This document shows positions 41,308 through 51,050 of a stretch of 64,000 bases of DNA, one piece after another. Position 1 is the first letter of the stretch. Each line of letters starts with the position of its first letter. The notes below the pieces were generated by a model, which did not search any database, was not told where the DNA came from, and saw only the letters and a program-made list of their open reading frames with translations. Origin of the DNA: Actinomycetota bacterium (GTDB taxonomy: Bacteria > Actinomycetota > UBA4738 > HRBIN12). The translations under genes and the position numbers were made by a program. The stretch spans positions 1 to 64,000 of the forward strand of contig BPGL01000003.1 in assembly GCA_026003015.1 (NCBI GenBank), given 5' to 3'.

Positions 41308-42900
41308 TCAGTCGACCACGCGGGCCGTGATCCGGAACCGGGCGTCGTCGTCGATCGGCCGACCGCCGCAGGAGTAGCGCCCGATCCGGTCACAGTCCCT
41401 GAAGCGCGTGCTCGCGTTGACCGCGATCGCGACGACGCGGCGCACACCGGTTCCGAACCGAACCGTGCGCGATCCGTCGCCGCCGGCATCCAGCGGGATC
41501 GCGAGGACCCGAACGCCGTCGCGGTCGATCACGACGAGGCGCGCTGCGGGCGAGGTCGACGCGGGCGGGCCCTCGATCCGGATCCGCAGCCGCGCGTCGG
41601 GCGAGAGGGCGGCGCCGCGAGCGAGCGAGACCGCGCGACTCGTGAGATGCCGAAGCCGCGCGTCGACCCGCCACCACGTGGTGCGGGGGGTCAGCCGCAG
41701 CCGGTGCTGGATCCGCGCGGGCGGCCACGCGCTCCCCTCCTCGTAGAAGCGGCCCGGGCGCACGTTCCATGCGGCGAACGTCGCGAGCGCGTCGGAAAGG
41801 TCGAGCCCCGAGTCCTCGAGCACCCGACGGGTCGCGCGCGTCGAGTACCGATCCGGCCCGCCGGGGCCGGCGTCGGCGAGCTCCCAGATCCGACGGACCA
41901 CGTCGGGGTCGCCGAGGCGTTCCGCCAGGAACCGGAACCAGATCCACGTCCCGTACACGCGCTGACCGGTTCCGAGATCCAGGGGGATCGTCGGATCGGA
42001 CAGCGGGCTCGAGCGCAGGAACGCCCGGTTGTCGTTCACGGCGTCGAACACCTCGTCCTCGACCCACGTCGCCGTTCCCTCCATGAGGTAGGCGTCCTCG
42101 GCCGCGTCGTAGGCGAACTGCACCGCGTGGAAGAACTCGTGGGCCGCCGTCACGCGCAGCGGCAGCAGCGGGTTCGCGTAGCCGTAGCCGAGGTAGTCGT
42201 TGTCCAGGACGCAGTAGGCGGACAGGTCGAACGTCGTAAGCGGGGTTGCGAGCTTGCGATCGTTCGAGGCGCAGTAGCCGAAGAGTCCGAGGTCTCCCAG
42301 CTCCGCCAGGTACACGTCGGTCTGGGGCCCCCCGCCGTCGTCCGTTCCCGGCAGCACCGCGTCGCCGGGCGACGTCTCCCGGTCGGGTTTGGGCGGTCGG
42401 TAACCGGCGTCGACGACCTCCGCGTCCCAGACGTCGCGGAGCACGTCGAGCACCCTGGCCGCGAACGCGTCGGTCGCGGCGTGGCGACCGCCGTGCACCC
42501 AGTGCACGCACACCGGCCTCGTCGCGTCGCAGTCGATCGTCACCGGTCGCGTTCCGTACTCGGGATCGAAGTCCTCGAACCGAGCGGGCTCGGCGTCGCT
42601 CGGGCGATCGAGGAGGGCGACGGCCCGCTCGCGCTCGGGCCCGGCGAGCGCGGGGACGCGCAGCGCGAGGTCGCGCAGGTACATCGTGGCCAACCGAGCG
42701 TCGATCGAGACGGGAGCGTGCTCCCGCGCGTCGAACAGCGCGACGGCGCGCTCGAGAGCCAGCGTCGCGGCGCTCGAAGGCGCCGGCGGCGTGGCGGCGG
42801 CCGGCCCGACGCCCACCAGGGCGACCCCGCTCGCGAGGGCCGTGACGAGCGCGGCGGCTCGGCGGGCCGCTCGGGCGGGACACCTCGGTCGCAGCATCAC
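41308..42900 (-). CDS. Secreted metalloprotease-like protein (MXAN_6640 type)
   Basis: A 530-residue exported protein with a signal peptide (about 1-36, ending AAA). The zinc motif TAAHEFFHAVQFAYD and, 18-25 residues later, MEGTATWVEDEV with the third ligand Glu define the family. The N-terminal region has paired Cys (TIDCDATRPVCVHWVHGG), and a C-terminal beta domain contains two more Cys near the end. Its start overlaps the stop of the subtilase gene (ATGA), so both proteases are made from one mRNA. Confidence 0.85.
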   Translation of the reverse strand: MMLRPRCPARAARRAAALVTALASGVALVGVGPAAATPPAPSSAATLALERAVALFDAREHAPVSIDARLATMYLRDLALRVPALAGPERERAVALLDRPSDAEPARFEDFDPEYGTRPVTIDCDATRPVCVHWVHGGRHAATDAFAARVLDVLRDVWDAEVVDAGYRPPKPDRETSPGDAVLPGTDDGGGPQTDVYLAELGDLGLFGYCASNDRKLATPLTTFDLSAYCVLDNDYLGYGYANPLLPLRVTAAHEFFHAVQFAYDAAEDAYLMEGTATWVEDEVFDAVNDNRAFLRSSPLSDPTIPLDLGTGQRVYGTWIWFRFLAERLGDPDVVRRIWELADAGPGGPDRYSTRATRRVLEDSGLDLSDALATFAAWNVRPGRFYEEGSAWPPARIQHRLRLTPRTTWWRVDARLRHLTSRAVSLARGAALSPDARLRIRIEGPPASTSPAARLVVIDRDGVRVLAIPLDAGGDGSRTVRFGTGVRRVVAIAVNASTRFRDCDRIGRYSCGGRPIDDDARFRITARVVD

Positions 42901-44753
42901 CCGATCCGATCGATGGTCAGCGTGTAGCGCCCCGAGCCCACGAAGGCGCTCACGTGCAGGTAGAAGGTACCCGTTCGCGGGGCTCGGAACCGCACCACCT
43001 CATGACGACCCACCCCTCGGATGCCGGCCCCGACGAGCAGGCAGCTGATCGTCCCCCGGCATCCGTAGTCGGTCGGCCACGTGTCGCGGGCGCCAGGCTT
43101 CCACACGAACAGGTCGAAGTCCCGGCCTTTCGGCACGCGCAGGCGTACCTCGTAGCTCCGACCCTTGCGGAGCCGGCGTCGGTAGATGTCGTTCACGTCG
43201 CGGGGAACCGCGACCCGATCCCGACGGACGCGCAAGATCGACCGTGCCCCGCCCATCACGCCGTCGGTGAGCGGGGTCGCGGGCGCCGTGGAGGGTGCGC
43301 CGAGCGCTCGCTGCGCGTTGATCCGCCCGTCCGTCACCGTCAGGCCCCGCGGCAGGGCGCTCGGGCGGTCCACGGCGTTCATCAAGACGTTCTTCACCTC
43401 GACCGGGCCGAGGGCGGGGTTCGACGAGCGGACGAGCCCCGCGACGCCGGCGACGAACGGTGCGGACATCGAGGTGCCGTTCTCCACCCGGTAGCCCGAC
43501 GGCGGAGCCGTGCTGTAGACGTCCACACCGGGTGCGACGAGGTCCACCGAGGTGCGCCCCCAGTTCGAGAAGGCGCAGTTCGGCTCACCGCGGAGCAGGC
43601 ACCCGGTGAAAGCGCCGAGGCGATCGTCGTGCGTGCTGGCGCCGACCGACAGGATGGCGGGCAGGTCGTAGCTCGCGGGGTAGCTCGGCCCGGTGAATCC
43701 GAGGGGCGCGTCGAATCCCAGCGTGTCGTTGTCGCGGTGCTCGTTGCCGGCGGACACCACGACCAGCGCGCCGCGGCGCCCTGCGTAGGCGATCGCGCGC
43801 CGTTCCGCCCGCGACCACTGCGGGCCGCCGTAGCTGAGGTTGATCACGGCGGCGCCCTCGTCGGCCGCATAGCGGATCGCTCGGAGGGCAGCCGAGGTCG
43901 ACAGGGCCCCACGCGCGTCCGCCACGCGAAGCGCCATGATCGTGCAGCCGGGGCACACACCGGCGATCCCGGTCGCGTTGTCCCGCTCGGCGGCCGCGAT
44001 CCCCGCGACGTGGGTGCCGTGCCCGAGGGCGTCGTTGGGGACCGGGTCGTCGCCGATGAAGTCCCAGCCGTGGACGTCGTCGACGAAACCGTTGGCGTCG
44101 TCGTCGAGGCCGTTGCCCGGGATCTCGCCCGGGTTCGTCCACAGCCGGTCGTCGAGGTCGGGGTGCGTCTGCCACACGCCGGAGTCGACGACCGCGATCG
44201 TCGTCGCCGGGTCCCCGGTGTGGATCCCCCAAGCTTCCGGCACGTCGGCGTCGGCGTCGACGGCGCCTCGGGCGCGCGTGGGCGGAGGGTCGTTCACGAG
44301 GTGTCGCTGGCCGACGTTGTTCAGCCCCCACTGCTCGTCGAACGCCGGGTCGTCGGGGCATCCCGGGTCGCCGGGGCAGCTCGCGTGCAGATACCGGATC
44401 CAGTCCGGCTCGGCATCCAGCACGGCCGGGTCGCGCTCCAGACGGCGGGCGGCCACCAGGGGATCGACGCCGGGCGAGATCCGCGCGATCGCGACCGGGC
44501 CGAGCAGGCGGGGCCCGAGACGAGCGCCCATGCGCGCGACGGCATCGGCCCGCGCCGCGCGCGTCGCACCCGGCGCGAAGGTGACGAGCACCCGACCCGG
44601 GGCGAAGGCGCCGGGCGCCCCGACCGCCAACGGCGCCCCGGCGACCGCCTCGGGATGCGCGGCGACGAGGGGCGCGGGCCCCGCACCCGCGAGGAGGATG
44701 CCGAGCGAAACGCCCGCCGCCACGGTCCGGACGCGACCGCGAGGCGCCACCAT
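42897..44753 (-). CDS. Secreted subtilisin-like serine protease (S8)
   Basis: A 618-residue secreted protease: signal peptide (1 to about 32), an inhibitor-like propeptide (GRVLVTFAPGATRAARADAV), and the catalytic domain with Asp in IAVVDSGVWQTHPDL, His in LGHGTHVAGIAAAE and Ser in NGTSMSAPFVAGVAGLV. A C-terminal PPC-like beta domain (FDLFVWKPGARDTW, TGTFYLHVSAFVGSGRYTL) aids secretion or processing. Three Cys pairs are seen near CPGDPGCPDD and CPGCT. Leaderless start at ATG 44753. Confidence 0.93.
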   Translation of the reverse strand: MVAPRGRVRTVAAGVSLGILLAGAGPAPLVAAHPEAVAGAPLAVGAPGAFAPGRVLVTFAPGATRAARADAVARMGARLGPRLLGPVAIARISPGVDPLVAARRLERDPAVLDAEPDWIRYLHASCPGDPGCPDDPAFDEQWGLNNVGQRHLVNDPPPTRARGAVDADADVPEAWGIHTGDPATTIAVVDSGVWQTHPDLDDRLWTNPGEIPGNGLDDDANGFVDDVHGWDFIGDDPVPNDALGHGTHVAGIAAAERDNATGIAGVCPGCTIMALRVADARGALSTSAALRAIRYAADEGAAVINLSYGGPQWSRAERRAIAYAGRRGALVVVSAGNEHRDNDTLGFDAPLGFTGPSYPASYDLPAILSVGASTHDDRLGAFTGCLLRGEPNCAFSNWGRTSVDLVAPGVDVYSTAPPSGYRVENGTSMSAPFVAGVAGLVRSSNPALGPVEVKNVLMNAVDRPSALPRGLTVTDGRINAQRALGAPSTAPATPLTDGVMGGARSILRVRRDRVAVPRDVNDIYRRRLRKGRSYEVRLRVPKGRDFDLFVWKPGARDTWPTDYGCRGTISCLLVGAGIRGVGRHEVVRFRAPRTGTFYLHVSAFVGSGRYTLTIDRIG

Positions 44754-44760
44754 GGCGCGG

Positions 44761-44766
44761 AGCCTA
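44761..44766 (-). promoter_or_regulatory. -10 element for a leaderless protease operon transcript
   Basis: TAGGCT on the minus strand lies seven bases before ATG 44753. Confidence 0.5.
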
Positions 44767-44834
44767 CACGGTCCCGTTGCCCTCTCGGAAGACGGCGCGA
44801 CGCCGGGCGGTCCCGCGTCAGCTCGCCGGCGGTC

Positions 44835-45068
44835 TCACAGCTGCAGGATCGGGCACGTCAGCGTACGCGTGATGCCGTCCAGCTCCTGCATCGGCATCAC
44901 GATCGCCCTGGCCAGGGCGTCGAGGTCGTCGGCCTCCGCGCGCGCGACGACGTCGTAGGGACCGGTCACCGGGTCGACCGTGACGACGCCGGGGATCGCG
45001 CGGATCCGCTCCGTGACCTGACCCGCCTTGCCGACCTCCGTTTGGATCAGGATGTAGGCGCTTACCAT
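44835..45068 (-). CDS. Stand-alone Lrp/AsnC ligand-binding (RAM) domain protein
   Basis: A 77-residue protein consisting only of the Lrp/AsnC effector domain (AYILIQTEVGKAGQVTERIR, VDPVTGPYDVVARAEADDLD) without a DNA-binding HTH. Such proteins form oligomers that bind amino acids and may modulate full-length Lrp regulators. ATG 45068 is preferred, since MVSAYILIQ is the usual family start; ATG 45083 is possible. Confidence 0.85.
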   Translation of the reverse strand: MVSAYILIQTEVGKAGQVTERIRAIPGVVTVDPVTGPYDVVARAEADDLDALARAIVMPMQELDGITRTLTCPILQL

Positions 45069-45162
45069 CCCCGTATCCCCCACGTCCTCCGAGCGGGCGC
45101 CGGCGGCGTGCCCGCATCGTCCCGGCGCGCGCGCTCGTCCGCAAACGCGCAGGTCAGCCCCC

Positions 45163-46418
45163 TCACGTCGTCGGGTCGGGCCCGGGCAACGGGACGTCGA
45201 TCGGACGCGGCTCCTCGGCCTCGACGACCTCGCCGGGCCGATCGAGGGCCGGGACGGCGAGCACGAACCAGGCGACGATCGCCGCAGCGGCCGTGAGGAC
45301 CGAGGCCGCGACGAACAGCACCCCCGACCCGAGGTACTCGTAGGCGTACCCCCCGATCCCCGCCCCGAGGATCGGGCCGAGCCCGAACCCCACCATCTGG
45401 GCGACGGCGTTGCCGGTCGAATACAGCGACGAGGGCAGGAGACGGCCGACGATCACGACGCCGGTCGTGAACAGGAGGCTGAAGCCGACCCCCTCCAGGA
45501 CCGTGAGCAGGGACAGCACGGTCGGGTCGCGGACCGATCCCCACAACAGGAAGCCCACCGCGTACACGGAGCACCCCAGGGCGTAGACGCGGCGCAGCCC
45601 GAAGCGCCGCTGCAGCCGCGAGGACGACCGCATCACCGGCACCTCGACGACGCCGCCGAGGGCCGTTCCGATCCCCACGAGCAAGGCTCCACCGCCCTGG
45701 TCGCCGATCCGCAGCGCGATGAAGTTCCAGGCGGCGTTGAAGCCGGTCCACACGAGGAGGACGGCCGCGAGGAAGCCCCAGAACCGCGGGGCGGCGCGGA
45801 AGACGGCCCCGAGCGTGCCGAGCCGTCCCGGCGTGCTCGACCCGCGAGGCCCCGGTCCCGCGGCACGGTGAAGGACCACGCCAGCACGGCGAGCGACGCG
45901 AGCGCGTAGATCGGCATCGCCCCACCCGACGCCCGAGGCCTGGAGGAACGCGCCGAAGCCGAGACACCCGGCGGCGTACGTGAGGCTCTCCCAGCTGCGC
46001 AGGCGCCCGTACTCGGGACATCCGTCCGTCGCCCAGGTGCACGAGCGCGATCGCGTCGAGGTTCGGGCCGTTGGCGACCATGAAGCCCGCCTGGACGACC
46101 GACGCGAGCACGAGGGCCGTCGGGCCGTCCACGAGGTTCATCGCAACGGCCCCCGCCGCCGTGCCCAGCGCTCCGATCTGCAGCGCGGTTTCGCCGACCG
46201 ATGACCGTGTCGGCGACGTGGCCCCACAGGGGGTTGGCCACGACGCGGGCAAGGGCCATCGCGGCGATCACCAGGCCGATCTGGCTCTCGGACAACCCGT
46301 GGTAGCCCTCGAGGTACAGCGCGAGGAACGGGAAGAACGCCGCCACGGCGAACCCGAACACGACGAACAGCCCCTGGACGGCGACGGCGGAACGGAGCCG
46401 GGGGCGGATGAGGACCAC
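45163..46418 (-). CDS. Major facilitator superfamily transporter, middle disrupted by indels
   Basis: A protein of about 415 residues with twelve expected helices. The N-terminal part reads VAVQGLFVVFGFAVAAFFPF and SQIGLVIAAMALARVVANPL (loop motif A-like GHVADTVIGR); the C-terminal part reads GFLAAVLLVWTGFNAAWNFI and ALLVGIGTALGGVVEVPVMR, like the sugar-H+ symporter/nucleoside group. Between about 45850 and 46210 the frame is broken. GTG 46418 lies eight bases after TAGCGT. The substrate is not readable. Confidence 0.82.
45850..46210 (-). other. Indel-dense patch inside the MFS gene (probable sequencing error)
   Basis: The membrane-helix pattern expected between the clean halves (for example TALVLASVVQAGFMVANGPN and LDAIALVHLGDG) is found in a different frame from either end. 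Confidence 0.65.
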
Positions 46419-46426
46419 GAGCGCCC

Positions 46427-46432
46427 ACGCTA
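46427..46432 (-). promoter_or_regulatory. -10 element for a leaderless MFS transcript
   Basis: TAGCGT on the minus strand lies eight bases before GTG 46418, in the gap after the pfkB-like stop. Confidence 0.4.
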
Positions 46433-46449
46433 GCAGCGGCGCACGCCCG

Positions 46450-47390
46450 TCAGCGCACCTCGACTTCGGCGCGCCGTGCGAGCTCGGTGGCGTGGGCCGG
46501 GTCGAGCCGACCGGCGCCGGGCAGCTCGGCGTTCGCCGTCGCGGCCCCGAGCGCGAGGACGCAGCGCTCCAGGCCACGATCCGCCCCGGTCGAGCGCCGT
46601 CACGAGGCCGGCGAGGAACGCGTCGCCGCTGCCGACGCGGGTAGCGGTGGCGCACGTACAGCCTCCCCTCGTAGATCGTGCCGTCCGGGGCGGCGACGGC
46701 GACGCCTTCGGCGCCGCGGGTCACGATCCCCGCGTGACCGTCCCCGCCGGCGAGCTCGCGGAGCTTCACCGCGGCGGCGACGGCCTCGGCGGGGCGCGCC
46801 GTCGGGACGCCCAGCAGCTCGGAAGCCTCGACGCGGTTCACCTTGACGACGTCGGGCATCGCCTCGATCGCCAGACGCAGACGCTCTCCCTCCGCGTCGA
46901 GCGCCGTGCGGACGCCGGCGGCGCGCGCCTCGCGGAGCAGATCGCGGTACCCCGCGTCCGGCACGCCGCGCGGCAGCGAGCCGCTGATCGTGAGCCAGGA
47001 GGCGTCGGGCAGCATGGAGGCCACGGCCTCGGTCAACTCGACCCACGTGGTCGCCGGAACGATCGACCCGTGCTCGTAGAACTCCGTGAGGCTCCCGGTG
47101 GCTCGATCCGCCACCGACAACGACGACCGGTTCTCACCGTGACACCACACGAACGCCCCGGCCACGCCCTCGGCCTCGAGCTGCTCACGGATCCAGCGAC
47201 CGGCGTGGCCACGCAGGATGGCCGCGACCCGAACGTCGGCCCCCAGGGCCCGGGCCGCCCGGGCCACGTTCAGCCCCTTGCCACCGGCCGTCTGCACGAA
47301 CCCGAGCGGCCGGTGGATCTGGCCCGCGACGAGGCGCTCGACCTCGAAGAGCTTGTCGATCGACGGGTTCGCCGCCAGGCAGACGAGCAC
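46450..47390 (-). CDS. PfkB family carbohydrate kinase (1-phosphofructokinase-like), frameshifted near the C-terminus
   Basis: A kinase of about 313 residues. LVCLAANPSIDKLFEVERLV, the substrate motif GFVQTAGGKGLNVARAARAL, ISGSLPRGVPDAGYRDLLRE and KVNRVEASELLG are typical of 1-phosphofructokinase/tagatose-6-P kinase. The catalytic GSGDAF loop (VGSGDAFLAGLVTALDRG) is in another frame because of an extra base near 46640, with another near 46566; after correction it ends in the TGA at 46452-46450. GTG 47390 follows TATCGT by seven bases (leaderless). Confidence 0.85.
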
Positions 47391-47396
47391 GGGGCC

Positions 47397-47403
47397 TACG
47401 ATA
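47397..47403. promoter_or_regulatory. Shared divergent -10 element, pfkB-like / macrodomain genes
   Basis: TACGATA holds TACGAT on the plus strand (6 bases before GTG 47409) and TATCGT on the minus strand (7 bases before GTG 47390). The two start codons are only 18 bases apart. Confidence 0.55.
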
Positions 47404-47408
47404 GTCGC

Positions 47409-47959
47409 GTGGAGGCCGGGGGCGCCCCCGCGGATCGTCTGCGTCAAGGGCGACATCACGCGCGAGCCCGTCGACGCGATCGTGAACGCGGCGAACACCC
47501 AGCTGCGCCCCGGCGGCGGCGTGGACGGCGCGATCACCCGTGCGGCCGGCCCCGCGGCCCTCGCCGACCGCGAGCGCCTCATCGCCGAGCGCGGGGGACC
47601 CTCCGCTGCCCACCGGCGACGCGGTGGCCGGCGTCGGGGGGGGACCTGCCGGCCCGCTGGATCATCTACACGGCCGGCCCCGTGTGGCGGGGACGGCCTC
47701 GGGACCGGGAGCTGCTGCGCGCCTGCCACCGGTCGTGTCTGCGGGTCGCGGGACGAGCTGGGGGTTCGAACGATCGCGTTCCCCGCGATCTCGACCGGCG
47801 TGTACGGCTATCCCCTCGAGGAGGCGGCCCCGACCGCGATCGAGGCGGTGCGAACGGCCGTCACCGACGTCGAGGAGGTCCGATTCGTCGCTCATCGACG
47901 AGGGCGCCTACGCGACGTTCCTGGCCGCGTTGGCCGCCGCCGAGGGCGCGGCTCCCTGA
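47409..47959 (+). CDS. Macrodomain (ADP-ribose-binding/hydrolase) protein with indels
   Basis: A protein of about 180 residues. VCVKGDITREPVDAIVNAAN, LRPGGGVDGAITRAAGPA and, after the broken part, RTIAFPAISTGVYGYPLEEA are the macrodomain motifs binding ADP-ribose; family members remove ADP-ribose from proteins or O-acetyl-ADP-ribose. Between about 47590 and 47770 extra bases shift the frame twice (PLPTGDAVAG and RWIIYTAGPVW belong to different frames). Leaderless GTG 47409. Confidence 0.85.
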
Positions 47960-48060
47960 GGGCCGGCCCGAGGTCGGAGCCGATCCCTGAGCCCCTGCTA
48001 GGCTCGGAGCCGGACGACCACGAGTCCCCACAGCGACCGCGAGGCCCCTCAGCAGGAGCG

Positions 48061-48405
48061 ATGACCGATACCCGCGACCACCTGACCGACGTCCGCGCCG
48101 TGTACGAACGCCTCGGCGACCTCCAGCTCGTCGACTGCCGCGAGCCGTACGAGTGGCGCGCCGGCCACGTGGAGGGCGCGATCCACATCCCGCTCAACGA
48201 CCTGCTCGCCGGCGCCGGGACCGAGCTCGACCCCGCGAAACCCGTCGCGGTGATCTGCCGGTCCGGGAACCGCAGCGAGCTCGCGTCGATCATGCTCCAG
48301 GCACGCGGCTTCGAGGCCTACAACGTCGAGGGCGGGATGGAGGCCTGGCAGGCCGCGGGCCTGCCGTTCACCGCCGAGGACGGCTCTCCCGGCCGCGTGG
48401 CCTGA
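48061..48405 (+). CDS. Rhodanese-like sulfurtransferase domain protein
   Basis: A 114-residue single rhodanese domain with LVDCREPYEWRAGHVEGAIH and the active-site loop VICRSGNRSELA (catalytic Cys about residue 68), then GGMEAWQAAGLP. It transfers sulfane sulfur to acceptors such as thiols. ATG 48061 has GGAG two bases upstream of the usual spacing. It is a single gene between the macrodomain gene and glcD. Confidence 0.92.
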   Translation: MTDTRDHLTDVRAVYERLGDLQLVDCREPYEWRAGHVEGAIHIPLNDLLAGAGTELDPAKPVAVICRSGNRSELASIMLQARGFEAYNVEGGMEAWQAAGLPFTAEDGSPGRVA

Positions 48406-48460
48406 AGGGCGGGTCGCCCGACGCGCGTTAGCGCACCGACGCTCGACGGGCGAGCGCGCG

Positions 48461-48466
48461 TAGGCT
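48461..48466 (+). promoter_or_regulatory. -10 element for a leaderless glcD transcript
   Basis: TAGGCT lies eight bases before ATG 48475. Confidence 0.45.
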
Positions 48467-48474
48467 AGCCGGGG

Positions 48475-49939
48475 ATGGGCGACCTCGCGTCGGCGCGTCG
48501 CGAGCTCGAGGCGGCGCTCGGCCCCGACCGCGTCCTGGCCGACCCGCTCGCGCTGCGCGTGTACGCGCGGGACGCGTCGATGGTCGAGGGCTCGGCCGGG
48601 CTCGTGGTCTTCCCGGGCTCGACCGAGGACGTCGTCGCGTGCGTGCGTGCCGCTGCTCGTCATGGTCTGGCCGTCGTGCCGCGCGGGGCCGGCACGGGCC
48701 TGGCCGGCGGCGCCACGCCGATCGACGATCCGCTCGTGGTCGTGACCTCGCGCATGACCCGGATCCTCGAGGTCCGAACCGACGATCGGCTCGCGTGGGT
48801 CGAGCCGGGCCTGGCCAACCTCGAGCTGTCCCGCGCGCTCGCGCCGCTCGGCTTCACGTTCGCCCCCGACCCCTCGTCGCAGCAGACGTCCTCGATCGGC
48901 GGCAACGTGAACACGAACGCCGGCGGGCCCCACTGCCTCGCCTACGGGGCAACGGCGGCGCACGTGCTCGCGCTCGACGTCGTGCTCGCCGACGGGAGCG
49001 TCGAGCGCCTCGGGGCGGAGGGCCCAGAGGCACCCGGCTACGACCTGCGCGGGCTCGTCGTCGGCTCCGAAGGGACCCTCGGCATCGTGACGGCGGCCTG
49101 CGTTCGCATCCAGCCCGTTCCCCCCGAGGTCCGCACGATGCTGCTCGACTTCACGAGCGTGGAGGACGCCGCCGCCTGCGTGTCCGAGGTGATCGCGCGC
49201 GGCGTCGTGCCGGCGGCGGTGGAGATGATGGATCGCGGGATCGTCATCGCCGTCGAGCGCTTCGCCCACGCCGGGTATCCGACCGACGCCGCCGCGGTCC
49301 TGCTCGTCGAGGTCGAGGGGCTCCCCTCGACGGTTGCGGCACAGACGCGCGAGGTGGAGGAGGCCGCGCGCGCCCACGGGGTTCGCGGGGTTCGGGTCGC
49401 CGCCGACGACCGGGAACGAGAGCTCCTGTGGAAGGGCCGGCGCTCGGCGTTCGGGGCCGTGGCCCAGATCGCGCCGCACTACCACCTGCACGACTGCGTG
49501 GTGCCGCGCACGCGCCTGGCCGAGGTGCTCCTGGGCGTGTACGCGATCGCGAAGCGCTACGGGCTCACCGTCACGAACGTGTTCCACGCCGGCGACGGCA
49601 ACCTGCATCCGCTGTTCTCCTTCGACCTGTCGGTGCCGGGCACGCTCGAGCGGGTGCTGGCGGCCGCCGACGAGGTCGTGCGCCTGTGCGTCGACGCCGG
49701 CGGCACGATCTCCGGCGAACACGCGATCGGTCTGGAGAAGCGAGATTTCATGCCGCTCGTGTTCTCCCCCGAGGACCTGACGGCCCAGGCGTGCGTGCGC
49801 GCGGCCTTCGACCCCGAGGGCCGGATGAACCCCGCGGAAGGTGCTCCCCGACGGGGCCCGCTGCGGGGAGTTCGTCGCGGCCCGCGGGCGCGACGCGGCG
49901 CGCGTGGCCTCGGAGCTCCCCGAAGGCGCGTGGATCTGA
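48475..49939 (+). CDS. glcD: GlcD-type FAD-linked (S)-2-hydroxy-acid oxidase subunit, one frameshift near the end
   Basis: A protein of about 487 residues. The FAD-binding PCMH domain has AVVPRGAGTGLAGGATPIDD and SSIGGNVNTNAGGPHCLAYG; the C-terminal domain has TNVFHAGDGNLHPLFSFD (metal/substrate His) and the LCVDAGGTISGEHAIGLEKR signature. With GlcE and GlcF it would oxidise glycolate or D-lactate and pass electrons to the membrane. One extra G near 49836 shifts the frame; the correction yields KVLPDGARCGEFVAARGRDA and ends at TGA 49937. Leaderless ATG 48475. Confidence 0.9.
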
Positions 49940-49940
49940 G

Positions 49941-51000
49941 ATGGTCGAGATCTGCCACCCCCCACACCGCCGGCGACGTCGCGGACATCCTCCGTACGGC
50001 GAGCGCGGCCGCTCGGCCCGTCCTGGTCGTCGGCGGTCGACAGCACCTCGACCGCGGCAACCCCGTCGAGGTCGCGACCGAGGTGTGGACCACCCAGCTC
50101 GACGGCGTCGTGGCGTACGACCCGGCGGAGATGGTCGCCTCCGTGGCGGCCGGAACGCGCGTCGGAGAGCTGCGCGCGACCCTGGCCGCCGGCGGGCAGG
50201 AGTGGCCGGTCGACGCGCCGGACGCGGCGACGGTGGGCGGGGGTGATCGCCGCCGGCGTCTCGTCACCGCGGCGACTGCGCGTCGGCCCGGTGCGCGACA
50301 CGGTGCTGCAGGTCGAGCTCGTCACCGGGGACGGGCGGATCGTGCGGGCGGGGGGCGCCGACCGTCAAGCAGTCCACCGGCTACGGGATCGCGCGGGGCG
50401 ATGGTCGGGTCGCTCGGGACCCTCGGGGTCCTGACGCAGGTGGCGGTCAAGGTGCGCCCCCTGCCCTCCGCCGTGCGCACGCTCCGCGTCGAGGGGGACG
50501 GACTCGAGCTCGGTCCGCGTCTGCTCGCCGCGACCGTGACCCCGGCGGCGGTCGTGGCCGAGCCCGGAGCCGCCGAGATCCGCCTCGAGGGGTGGCCTGA
50601 GGAGATCGAGGAGCAGACCGCCCGCGCGCGCGCCGTCGCGCCCGTCGAGGTGGTGGGAGACGAGACGCCGGCCGAGCCGGTGCCGTTCGACCCCTCGCCC
50701 CCGGTCCCCCACCTCGTCGAGGCGGCGGTCGTCCCCTCGCGGCTCGCCGACCTGCTCGTCGGTCGGACCGGATGGCGCGCCCTCGTCGGCGTCGGGATCG
50801 CGTGGATCCCGGTCGACGACGCGGACGACCTCGCCCGGGTGCGGGCCCGGGTCCGCGAGCTCGGCGGGATCGCCCCCGTGATCCGCGGACCCGGCGGCCT
50901 CGGGGACGCCGACCCGCCCGCCGCCGCGGTGCAGCGGCGGCTCAAGGCGGCGTTCGACCCGGCCGGGATCCTCGCGCCCGGCCGCGGCTGGGGGGTCTGA
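49941..51000 (+). CDS. glcE: GlcE-type FAD-binding subunit, frame disrupted by indels
   Basis: A half-size FAD-binding protein of about 350 residues. DVADILRTASAAARPVLVVG with GGRQHLDRG, and VASVAAGTRVGELRATLAAG, match GlcE. The central FAD loop (expected VGGVIAAGVSSPRRLRVGPV and KQSTGYGIAR) is split between frames at about 50235-50400, and another indel lies near 49955. From 50400 it is clean (MVGSLGTLGVLTQVAVKVRP to the end). ATG 49941 starts two bases after the glcD stop, as in glcDEF operons. Confidence 0.85.
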
Positions 51001-51050
51001 GGAGGCGGGCCAGCTCAAATCGCGTGCCGCCGGTGCCGATAGCTGCAGAC

